Assembly (NCBI RefSeq): GCF_000972385.1
Contig: NZ_JXTE01000062.1
Span: 38,570 to 102,569 of the forward strand
Reading direction: 5' to 3'
From: Streptomyces sp. WM6386
GTDB lineage: Bacteria > Actinomycetota > Actinomycetes > Streptomycetales > Streptomycetaceae
Length of the DNA stretch: 64,000 nucleotides
Part shown: positions 17,520-24,972 of the stretch, one piece after another
Numbering within the stretch: the stretch's first letter is position 1
Layout of the letters: each line of letters starts with the position of its first letter
Notes under the pieces: model-generated
Seen by the model: the letters and a program-made list of their open reading frames with translations, nothing else
Database searches by the model: none
What the model was told of the DNA's origin: nothing
Program-made: the position numbers and the translations under genes

Positions 17520-18899
17520 TTAGGCCTTGAGCGGGTTGGACCTCGCGGCGGCCAGCAGGTACCAGGCGGTGGCGCCGGTGTGCCGGTACGGGTAGTAGCC
17601 GAACCCGAAACCGGTGTCGAGCGGGCTGCTCGCCGACACGACCCCGGACCTGGCGGCCACTGCCCTGCCGCCGAAGGTCTGGTCGGCGCCCAGCAGATCC
17701 TGGGCCCGCTCGATGGAGGCGATCAGGCGCCGGGCGCGCTTCTCGTCCCCGGAGTCCTGGCGATGGCGCAGGGCGAGCGCCAGATGGGCCGTGCCCTCGA
17801 ACCACACTCCGTTGCGGTCCGGCCTGGGCTGGCCGTCGGCGATCGGGGCGCCCTCGTTCGCCAGCAGGCTCGCGGAGCTGAAGGTGACGCCTTCGTACGA
17901 CTGGCCCGCGGGGACCGTGCTGTTGGGGCGCTCGGGCGTGTCCAGAACGGCCAGTTCGGTGGCGCCCCAGTCCAACGAGCGGCCGTACACACGGGAGTTG
18001 AGGGCGAGGTGTGTCCAGGTCTGGGTGTCCTCGGGGATCGGCGACCTGTTGATCGTCACGCCGTCGTTGGTGCCGGTGTAGAAGAAGCCCCCGCCCGGCT
18101 CCCACATCTTCTTGACGAACGCCCCGGCGACCGCACGCCGTTCCCGCCACACCCGGTCCCCGGTGAGCCGGGCGAGCTGGCCGAACAGGCCGATGAGGTC
18201 GGTGTTGTGCTCGGTCGAGGTGAACGGCAGCTTCTTGTTCGCCCCGTCGACCCCGAACTTGAAACCGCCGAGCGGTTCGTCGGTGCGCCCGACGCGCTCG
18301 ATCCACTCGCCGATCCGCACGGCACCGGCGAGGAAGCGGCGCTCCCCGGTCCGCCGGGCCAGCGCGGCGAGGGCGATGCCGGCCCAGGCCATGTCGCCCA
18401 CGGCGGTGCCCGTGAAGCCGAACTGCCAACCCATGTTGGCCTTCCCGTCCGTCCGCACGAACCCGTCGGGCTGGAGGGTGCCGTCGTAGAAGGTGTACGG
18501 CCCCACGTTGTAGGCCTGACGGAGTCGGCCGTCGTCGTGGTCGGGATCGTTGGCCTGTGCGTAGAGAAGCGCGTCGCCGAGCGCTGTCGCGCGGGATCTG
18601 CCGCCCTCGGTGTCGCAGGCCAGGTTCGCCAGGATCGCGAGCGCGTTGTCGTAGGTGAACGCCGTGCTGAACAGGCCTGCCTGATCGGTGTAGCTCTGGG
18701 CGAGGCGGATCGTGCCGTGGTCCGGGTAGGCGTCCATGGCGGCGGCGAGGAAGGCCTGGGCGCGGCTCCGGGCGGAGGCGGTGGCCCTGTCCGCCGCGCG
18801 CGCGGTGCCCGAACCGGCGGCGAGGAGGACCGCGGCACCGAGTCCGGTTCCGATGAGTGCGCGGCGATTGAACGCGGGGCGGCCTTGGCTGCCGGTCAT
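17520..18899 (-). CDS. Tat-exported six-hairpin (alpha/alpha-barrel) protein, probable glycan-active enzyme
   Basis: 459 residues. A twin-arginine signal (FNRRALIGTGLGAAVLLAAG) covers ~11-35. The rest is helical with regularly spaced W/Y/G motifs (FYDGTLQPDGFVRTDG, WFEGTAHLALALRHR, GFGYYPYRHTGATAWYLLAA), as in six-hairpin glycosidases or epimerase-like barrels. No catalytic residues can be named. ATG at 18899 has ribosome site GAGGAG. A perfect LacI-type palindrome lies 33 bases upstream, suggesting sugar-dependent control by a regulator encoded elsewhere. Confidence 0.75.
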   Translation of the reverse strand: MTGSQGRPAFNRRALIGTGLGAAVLLAAGSGTARAADRATASARSRAQAFLAAAMDAYPDHGTIRLAQSYTDQAGLFSTAFTYDNALAILANLACDTEGGRSRATALGDALLYAQANDPDHDDGRLRQAYNVGPYTFYDGTLQPDGFVRTDGKANMGWQFGFTGTAVGDMAWAGIALAALARRTGERRFLAGAVRIGEWIERVGRTDEPLGGFKFGVDGANKKLPFTSTEHNTDLIGLFGQLARLTGDRVWRERRAVAGAFVKKMWEPGGGFFYTGTNDGVTINRSPIPEDTQTWTHLALNSRVYGRSLDWGATELAVLDTPERPNSTVPAGQSYEGVTFSSASLLANEGAPIADGQPRPDRNGVWFEGTAHLALALRHRQDSGDEKRARRLIASIERAQDLLGADQTFGGRAVAARSGVVSASSPLDTGFGFGYYPYRHTGATAWYLLAAARSNPLKA

Positions 18900-18931
18900 G
18901 GGTCTCCTCGAATCGAAGGGGCGGACGCGTT

Positions 18932-18945
18932 TGAGAGCGCTCTCA
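18932..18945. promoter_or_regulatory. Perfect 14-bp LacI-family operator-like palindrome
   Basis: TGAGAGCGCTCTCA, fully symmetric around a central CG. It is close to the CebR-type operator TGGGAGCGCTCCCA of streptomycetes. It sits in the leader of the Tat-exported six-hairpin gene. It differs from the CGAAA-N4-TTTCG sites, so a different LacI protein is expected to bind. Confidence 0.7.
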
Positions 18946-19016
18946 GGAGTGCGCGCTCATTCTGCTGTCGCCTCAGGTCCCGGTCAACGGCTGGGAGGGT
19001 TGGAGCAGTTGGGACG

Positions 19017-20138
19017 TCAGCTCCGGGGGCCGTCGCTGTTCGGGGGACGGGAAGCTCCCGGCGCCAGGGGATCGGGGGGTTGGACGGCCGGCGGGCCGGC
19101 CGCACCGGAGCGGAGCCGCTCGAAGACGAGGTCGAAGGTGAAGCCCGCGGTGAAACCGAGCGGGATGGTGAAGAACAGCAGACGGCGTACGTCCAGGTCG
19201 TCGAGGAGAGCGGGGACGGTCAGCAGCTGGGAGGCGAAGTAGAGAAGGACGGAGACCAGCCCGGCACCCAGACCCCGCACCGCGGCCCGCCCCCAACGCA
19301 TATCGCTCTCGAAGGAGTTGCGGAGGATGGCCCCCGCGGCGGAGGCCACCAGCGGTGCGCCCACCAGGACCAGCAGATCCAGGGCGCCCGCCTGCCGTGA
19401 CTGCTCGGCCGTCACCAGCGCCGCGAGAGAGGCCAGCATGCACACGGCTGCCACCGTGAGCCCCCGGGCCGAACGCCGAGCGGCCGTACGCTCGCCCTGC
19501 GCGCGCTCCGCGATGTTCCGCAGCCTGCGCTCACGCTGGCGCAGGAGACAGGCGATCAGCCGCGCGGCGGACACCGAGGACCAGTTGTCGCCCATAAGGC
19601 GGATGTCCGAGTCGTCCGCGTCGTTGCGGACCTTGTCGAAGTTGATCCACACCTGGCCGGCGCCGCCGCCGAACGCCGCCACCGACACCAGCGGCAGACG
19701 CTGCGCCAGGGCGATGATCCCGGCCACTCGGGTGGACTGGCCCCCGCCCATGAGCAGCACACCGTCGCAGGTCAGAAGGGTGTGGTAGAAGGCCACCTCC
19801 CACTCGCCGCTGCTGTCGCGGAGGATCTCCATACGGACGTGGGCATCCGGCGGCAGAGCGAAGTCGACATCGCTGTGGCGTGGCGGGAAGGCCGCCACCC
19901 GGCCTGGCTCCGCCTCGGTGCAGGCGTCCGCGTATCCGGCCACGACGTCCGTCTCGATGTACTCGGGGCTGCTGGAGAAGACGGCCAGATCGCAGCAGGC
20001 CCGTGCGAGTTCCCTGCCCAGCTGCCGGCAGGCCTCGGGAGCGAGATCGGCGGACCTGAGGGGATGGGTGAAGGAGCGGTGGGGGTCGGTGCTGCCGACG
20101 ACGGCTATGAGCGGACGCGCGGAGTGCGGCGAAGTCAT
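19017..20138 (-). CDS. SLOG-like nucleotide sensor fused to four transmembrane helices, candidate membrane effector
   Basis: 373 residues. Residues ~9-200 look like a SLOG/LOG-Smf Rossmann domain: a starting strand LIAVVGSTDP, a central TLLTCDGVLLMGGGQSTRVA with the Gly-rich nucleotide loop, then LPLVSVAAFGGGAGQVW. After a basic linker (QRERRLRN), four hydrophobic segments lie at ~226-244, 251-272, 284-306 and 317-338, followed by a Pro-rich tail. SLOG domains bind nucleotide-derived ligands; in Thoeris ThsA a SLOG senses a TIR-made cADPR isomer. Here the attached part is membrane-spanning, so a membrane-damaging or channel output is inferred. The ATG at 20138 has no ribosome site but follows TAGACT (20151-20146) by 7 bases, so it is probably leaderless. 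It is divergent from the TIR operon. Confidence 0.7.
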   Translation of the reverse strand: MTSPHSARPLIAVVGSTDPHRSFTHPLRSADLAPEACRQLGRELARACCDLAVFSSSPEYIETDVVAGYADACTEAEPGRVAAFPPRHSDVDFALPPDAHVRMEILRDSSGEWEVAFYHTLLTCDGVLLMGGGQSTRVAGIIALAQRLPLVSVAAFGGGAGQVWINFDKVRNDADDSDIRLMGDNWSSVSAARLIACLLRQRERRLRNIAERAQGERTAARRSARGLTVAAVCMLASLAALVTAEQSRQAGALDLLVLVGAPLVASAAGAILRNSFESDMRWGRAAVRGLGAGLVSVLLYFASQLLTVPALLDDLDVRRLLFFTIPLGFTAGFTFDLVFERLRSGAAGPPAVQPPDPLAPGASRPPNSDGPRS

Positions 20139-20266
20139 GTACCAGTCTAGGCAGTTGGCCGCTGTTCTCCTCGACCGGTTCTGCTCGGTTTCACCGGATT
20201 TCTTGGCGTTCGGGGTGTAGCCGGGGGCGTGCGGGGGGATAGGTGAGCCGACGGTGGGGAGAAGTG
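20139..20266. other. Divergent promoter region of the SLOG/TIR cluster
   Basis: About 130 bases between the SLOG-TM gene and the TIR fusion gene. TAGACT at 20151-20146 (minus) is a fair -10 for a leaderless SLOG-TM transcript, with no good -35. No convincing plus-strand promoter pair was found. Two ribosome-like stretches lie at 20233-20240 (GGGGGGAT) and 20256-20263 (GGGGAGAA). Confidence 0.35.
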
Positions 20267-22480
20267 ATGGCGGGCGTCAGCCGAATACCGGCCTACTTCA
20301 GTCACAGCTACTGGGCCGAGGACCGCGAGCTGAACGAGCACTTCTGGAAACTCTTCTGGGACGAGGGCTTCACCTTCGCGGTCGACCCCAAGACGAACCC
20401 CCTGTCTCCCACCCATCTCGAACTGATGATGGATCAGAGTGCCTGCTTCGTGGGTGTGGTGACGCATCGTCAGGAAGAGCGCTGGTACCGCGCCTCGCCC
20501 TTCATGGTGTACGAACACGACTTGGCCCTACAGGCCAGGAAGCCAAGGCTCGTGTTCATGGAGTCAGGGGTGTCGGCGGGCTTCTTCCCGGCCGCCGACG
20601 AGGAGCGCGTGGCGTTCAACCGCCGTCAACTGCCGGACGCGGACAGGGTGAAGTCCGCCATCGGACGCCTGGCCGGGCGGAGCGGGCCGGCCGATGACGC
20701 CACCCGAGGCCTCCTCGGCACGGTCGGACTGATCCTGCCCGACGACTCCGCCTACCGCGCCGCCGAACCGCACATACGGCGGGCGGTCGAGGACGTCGGA
20801 TACCGAGCTCGCCTGATCAGCCTGGAGTTCCGGGACTCGTTCGAGTTCCTGCTCGCCGTCGACGAATGCGACTTCATCGTGGTCGACGTCGCCTCCCCGT
20901 TCGCGGAGCCCTGGGTCTTCCCCCAGCTCAGTGGACGCTTCAGGCCTACGCTCAAGCTCATCCACGAACCTCCCGACGGCCGCTACCGACCGCAGCCGTC
21001 GAAACTGCTGAGCGGAGAGGCCCTGAGGGCGGCCGAACCGGCGGACCGCATCGCCGTCCACTGGAGTGACCCGGAGGAACTCGCGGACCGGTTAAGGGAC
21101 TTGGTGGCCCGGTTCTACCAGCCACGGCTGGAGTTCGAGACCTACGACGAAGGTGTCGGATACTTCCACAGCCTCGGGCGGGCACAGGGCAGCGTCTTCC
21201 TGAGCAACGCCCGCGGCGACGACTCGCTCGCCCAACGAGTCGGCCGCAGCCTCGAACTGCACAACCTCTCGTACTTCCACTACCTGCGCCGCAACACCAT
21301 CGAACTCGGCGCGGACTGGCGCAGCCAGCTGTACGCGAACGTCGCCGCGTGCCGGCTGTTCCTGCCGCTCATCAGCCAGCACTACTGGGCAAGCGAATAC
21401 TGCCGGGAGGAGTACAACATCGCCGAACGGCTGCGCGCCGACGGCCGGTTGGTCATTCTGCCCTACTTCCTGGGGCCGGGCGTGGCACGGCAGGTCACCT
21501 TCCAGGGGCGTGCCATCGGTCACCTCTCCCAGGACGAACAGGTCGCGGTCATCAGCGATGACGTGGACAACGAGTTCGTCGAGCGCCGCAGACTGGAGGA
21601 ACGCGGCGTCACGCCGGGGGAGTCGGCTGCCGCGCCCGGACGCCGGTGCGACATCGCGATCGTCACGCTGCTGCCCGAGGCCCACGACGCACTGCGCCGG
21701 CATCTGGAGACCTCCGGCTCGCTCACCGGGACCGAGCGGCACGGCACCGGATGCGAGTGGATCCGTACCAGCATCGAAGCGGTGGGCCGCAGCAGCGCTT
21801 ACGAGGTGGTCGTGGCACAGCCCTGCGGCGGCCCGGACGGGGTCGCCAACGCCCTCGCCGCCACGATCGAGGAGCACCAGCCCGAGACGGTCGTCTTCCT
21901 CGGAGCCTGCTGCGGCATCGCGCCCGACCTCGTGCCGGGCGACGTGGTGATCTCCAACCGGTTGCACGGCTACGCGTACGACGAGCTGGAACAGGCCTGT
22001 CTGCCGCGGACCGACCGCAGTCACCTGGCGCACGAGGGGGTGGCCGCGCTCGGCGACAGCATGCGCCTCAACTACACGTACTGGACCGAGAGGATCTTCG
22101 AGCGGCCGCCCGGCGGCCCCCGCAGCGACAGCCCGCGTGTCGTGGTCGGCCCCGTCGCCTCGGGCGACGCCCCCGTCGACGGCAGCGGGGACCCGGCCCT
22201 GCGTCCGGTGCTGGTGGCCTGGCCCGGGCTCGCGGCCGTCGAGCTCGGCGGTGCGAACGCGGCACGTGCCGTCACCCAGGCCCGCAGGGCGGGCCGGACC
22301 CAGGTGTCGTTCTCCATGGTGTGCGCGGTGGCCGCAACCGCGACCGACGGCATCTCCGTCAACTCGGCCCGCCCGGAACAGGAGAAGCCCTGGAAGCAGT
22401 ACGCGGCCGACGTCGCCGCCACCCTGATCGTGGAAGCGATCCGGTTGGCCTGGCCCAGCCCGCCCAGGAGAGCAGGATGA
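20267..22480 (+). CDS. TIR - Rossmann - TIR - nucleosidase fusion protein, candidate immune signal enzyme
   Basis: 737 residues from the ATG at 20267 (ribosome site GGGGAGAA); a GTG at 20243 is the alternative start. Residues ~7-100 are TIR-like (IPAYFSHSYWAED; acidic candidate E83 in MVYEHDLALQ). Residues ~150-285 are a Rossmann-like unit (VGLILPDDSAY, CDFIVVDVASP). Residues ~308-405 are a second, clearer TIR (GSVFLSNARGDDSLAQ; ISQHYWASEYCREEYNIAE, with E381/E382 near the catalytic position). Residues ~460-725 are a purine-nucleoside phosphorylase / MTA-SAH nucleosidase domain (VVFLGACCGIAPDLVPGDVV). TIR domains in bacteria cleave NAD or make cADPR-like signals; the nucleosidase domain occurs in conflict proteins. 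The stop overlaps the RyR gene start as ATGA. Confidence 0.75.
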   Translation: MAGVSRIPAYFSHSYWAEDRELNEHFWKLFWDEGFTFAVDPKTNPLSPTHLELMMDQSACFVGVVTHRQEERWYRASPFMVYEHDLALQARKPRLVFMESGVSAGFFPAADEERVAFNRRQLPDADRVKSAIGRLAGRSGPADDATRGLLGTVGLILPDDSAYRAAEPHIRRAVEDVGYRARLISLEFRDSFEFLLAVDECDFIVVDVASPFAEPWVFPQLSGRFRPTLKLIHEPPDGRYRPQPSKLLSGEALRAAEPADRIAVHWSDPEELADRLRDLVARFYQPRLEFETYDEGVGYFHSLGRAQGSVFLSNARGDDSLAQRVGRSLELHNLSYFHYLRRNTIELGADWRSQLYANVAACRLFLPLISQHYWASEYCREEYNIAERLRADGRLVILPYFLGPGVARQVTFQGRAIGHLSQDEQVAVISDDVDNEFVERRRLEERGVTPGESAAAPGRRCDIAIVTLLPEAHDALRRHLETSGSLTGTERHGTGCEWIRTSIEAVGRSSAYEVVVAQPCGGPDGVANALAATIEEHQPETVVFLGACCGIAPDLVPGDVVISNRLHGYAYDELEQACLPRTDRSHLAHEGVAALGDSMRLNYTYWTERIFERPPGGPRSDSPRVVVGPVASGDAPVDGSGDPALRPVLVAWPGLAAVELGGANAARAVTQARRAGRTQVSFSMVCAVAATATDGISVNSARPEQEKPWKQYAADVAATLIVEAIRLAWPSPPRRAG

Positions 22481-22791
22481 TGCGACGGGCCGGGCGGCAG
22501 CCCTGGACGCCCCCACCCACCGGCACCGCGGACGTGAAGGTTCCCGACAGCCTGCACGCCCTGATCGAGATCCTCGCGGAGGAGGCCCACGACAACTGGG
22601 CCCGCCAGCGTCTGTCCGAGGGCTGGCGGTACGGCCGCCGTCTGAGCCGTCGCGGGAAGACCCACCCGTTGCTGGTCCCGTACCGCGAACTGACCCATGA
22701 GCAGCAGGAGGCGGACCGGGTGGTCGCCATGGGCTCGGTGAAGGTGATCCTCCGACACGGCTACACGCTCCAGGAGCCCGCCGGCCGCTGA
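22477..22791 (+). CDS. Stand-alone RyR-domain protein
   Basis: 104 residues, almost entirely one RyR domain (~23-95). The hallmark pattern is present: ILAEEAHDNWARQRLSEGW, then YGRR, KTHPLLVPYRELTHEQQEAD and a final LRHGYTL. The domain is named after the ryanodine receptor, and in bacteria it is known mainly from nucleotide-signal conflict operons, where it is thought to bind a small ligand. It starts with ATGATG, overlapping the TIR fusion stop, with ribosome site AGGAG. The next gene starts 12 bases later. A ligand-sensing or signal-buffering role is inferred. Confidence 0.8.
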   Translation: MMRRAGRQPWTPPPTGTADVKVPDSLHALIEILAEEAHDNWARQRLSEGWRYGRRLSRRGKTHPLLVPYRELTHEQQEADRVVAMGSVKVILRHGYTLQEPAGR

Positions 22792-22803
22792 AAGGGGTGC
22801 TCC

Positions 22804-23397
22804 ATGGCGACGATCGCGGTGACCGGGCACATCGACCTCACGGCGGAGACCTCCGTCCTGGTGCGCGCGGCCCTGGACCAACTCCTGCGGCGCCACGCCG
22901 GCGACGGAGAGCTGGTCGGGGTCTCCTGTCTCGCCAGGGGTGCCGACTGCGTGTTCGCGGAGGCCGTGCTCGCCGCCGGCGGACGGCTCGCCGTCGTCAT
23001 CCCCTCCCAGGACTACCGCCGCACGCGGGTGCGGCCCGACCACGCCCCCGTGTTCGACCACCTGGTCGAGGCTGCCGAGGACGTCGTCGTCCTGCCGATC
23101 GAGACCGCCGGCCGACAGGCCTACGAGGCGGCGAACAGCGTTCTCGTCGAACGCGCCGACCGGCTCGTCGCCGTATGGGACGGCACTGCGCCCACCGGCA
23201 GAGGCGGCGGCACCGCCGACACGGTGCTCGAGGCCCGGGCGGCGGGCGTCCCCGTCGACGTGGTGTGGCCCGACGGGGCCGCCCGCACCCGCCAGGAGCG
23301 CCGCGAGGGCGCCGCCGACGGGGATGCCGGGATCAGACCGCCGTCGCCGGGAAGGTCGGGTACTCCACCCCGGAGACGTGCTGGACGACCCGGATGA
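22804..23397 (+). CDS. Soluble SLOG-family (DprA/YpsA-like) putative nucleotide-binding protein
   Basis: 197 residues. The fold signature is clear: MATIAVTGHIDL at the N-terminus, ELVGVSCLARGADCVFAEAV (the Gly-Ala-Asp loop), GGRLAVVIPSQDYRR, and ERADRLVAVWDG before TGRGGGTADTV. It is the third gene of the TIR/RyR operon, 12 bases after the RyR stop, with ribosome site AAAGGGG. Residues beyond ~165 are low-complexity R/G/P and are read through the end of the convergent gap gene: the last 65 bases overlap it. Role as a sensor partner is inferred. Confidence 0.75.
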   Translation: MATIAVTGHIDLTAETSVLVRAALDQLLRRHAGDGELVGVSCLARGADCVFAEAVLAAGGRLAVVIPSQDYRRTRVRPDHAPVFDHLVEAAEDVVVLPIETAGRQAYEAANSVLVERADRLVAVWDGTAPTGRGGGTADTVLEARAAGVPVDVVWPDGAARTRQERREGAADGDAGIRPPSPGRSGTPPRRRAGRPG

Positions 23398-24787
23398 CCT
23401 GGCAGGAGTAGCCGAACTCGTTGTCGTACCAGAGGTAGAGGATCGCGTTGTCGCCGTCGACCTTGGTGGCGCCGGCATCGACGATCGAGGCGTGGCGGGA
23501 GCCGACGAAGTCCATGGAGACGGCGTCGGGGGCCGTGGTGAAGTCGATCTGGCGCTTCAGCGGCGAGTTCAGGGAGACGTCCCGGAGGTAGTCGAGGACC
23601 TCCTCGCGGCTGGTCTCACGGCCCAGGCGCAGGCTGAGGATCGCGATCGACACGTCCGGCACGGGCACCCGGATCGAGCTGCCGGTGATCGGCGCCTTCA
23701 GGTCGGGCAGCGCCTTGGCGACGGCCGAGGCGGCACCCGTCTCGGTGATCACCATGTTGAGCGGCGCCGAGCGGCCGCGACGGTCGGCCTTGTGGTAATT
23801 GTCCAGCAGGTTCTGGTCGTTGGTGAACGAGTGCACCGTCTCCACGTGGCCGCGCAGCACACCGTACTCGTCGGCCATGGCCTTGAGCGGTGGCACGATC
23901 GCGTTGGTGGTGCAGGACGCGCAGGACAGGATCTGCTCGTCCGGCTTCACGCTGTCGTGGTTGACGCCGTGCACGATGTTCGGGACGTCGCCCTTGCCCG
24001 GCGCGGTCAGGACGACCTTGTCGATGCCGGGGCGCAGGTGCTTGGACAGGCCCTCGCGGTCACGCCACTTGCCGGTGTTGTCGATGAGGATGGCGTTCTT
24101 GATGCCGTGCGCCGTGTAGTCGACCTCGGACGGGTCGTTCGCGTAGATGACCTTGATCGCGTTGCCGTTGGCGGTGATCGTGTCGGTGGCCTCGTCGACG
24201 GTGATCGTGCCCTGGAACTGGCCGTGGATCGAGTCGCGGCGCAGCAGCGAGGCCCGCTTCACGAGATCCTCGGAGGCCCGCCCGCCGCCCCCGCGGACGA
24301 CGATGGCGCGCAGCCGCAGTCCGTTGCCGGAGCCCGACTTCTCGATCAGCAGGCGGGCGACGAGCCGGCCGATGCGGCCGAAGCCGTACAGGACGACGTC
24401 ACGGCCCTCGCCGCGCTCGATCTTGTTGGCGCCGGTGGCGCCGGCGACGGCCTCGGCGGTGAACGCCTCGACCGACAGACCGCGGTCGTCGGCGCGGTAG
24501 GTCGCGGCGAGCATGCCGATGTCGATCTGGGACGGGCCCAGGTCGAGGGTGGTGAGTGCCTGCAGGAAGGGCAGCGTCTCGGTGACCGACAGCTCTTCGC
24601 CGGCGATCTGCCGGGCGAAGCGGTGGGTCTTGAGGATGCTGACCACCGACTTGTTCACCAGGGAGCGGCTGTGCAGCAGAACGGTGACGTCCCGCTCGCG
24701 GTGCAGCTTCCCGATGATCGGGATCATCGACTCCGCGATCTCCTCGCGAGTCTTCCAATTGGTGAACGAGTCCTCATTGACAGTCAC
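23333..24787 (-). CDS. gap: Long-form glyceraldehyde-3-phosphate dehydrogenase
   Basis: 484 residues against ~335 for the usual enzyme. It carries an extra ~130-residue N-terminal helical region found in a subset of actinobacterial GAPDHs. The NAD-binding motif VVLYGFGRIGRLVARLL begins the core, with RRDSIHGQF for substrate binding, the catalytic cysteine in SCASCTTNAI, and YDNEFGYSCQ near the end. It catalyses reversible oxidation of glyceraldehyde-3-phosphate in central carbon metabolism. GTG start at 24787. It is divergent from the 6-phosphogluconate dehydrogenase gene. Its 3' end overlaps the SLOG gene by 65 bases. Confidence 0.92.
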   Translation of the reverse strand: MTVNEDSFTNWKTREEIAESMIPIIGKLHRERDVTVLLHSRSLVNKSVVSILKTHRFARQIAGEELSVTETLPFLQALTTLDLGPSQIDIGMLAATYRADDRGLSVEAFTAEAVAGATGANKIERGEGRDVVLYGFGRIGRLVARLLIEKSGSGNGLRLRAIVVRGGGGRASEDLVKRASLLRRDSIHGQFQGTITVDEATDTITANGNAIKVIYANDPSEVDYTAHGIKNAILIDNTGKWRDREGLSKHLRPGIDKVVLTAPGKGDVPNIVHGVNHDSVKPDEQILSCASCTTNAIVPPLKAMADEYGVLRGHVETVHSFTNDQNLLDNYHKADRRGRSAPLNMVITETGAASAVAKALPDLKAPITGSSIRVPVPDVSIAILSLRLGRETSREEVLDYLRDVSLNSPLKRQIDFTTAPDAVSMDFVGSRHASIVDAGATKVDGDNAILYLWYDNEFGYSCQVIRVVQHVSGVEYPTFPATAV

Positions 24788-24972
24788 AGATCTATCTCTC
24801 AGTCGAGCTAGGCGGCGCTCATATGCTAACCCTATGGGTGTTTGGTCCCTCGAACGGGGTGGGGCACGGGGCCTCGCGAGCCGCTATCGAGACGACCCGG
24901 CCTCCCGCACGTATCTGCGGGCAAGGGGCCGCTCGCTCCGGGACCACGCCATCGATGCAAGGGACGGACCTC

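Noticed and set aside
24904..24921. Hairpin CCCGCA-CGTATC-TGCGGG before gnd as a regulatory RNA
   Set aside because: Only a 6-bp stem in a GC-rich leader; easily expected by chance.
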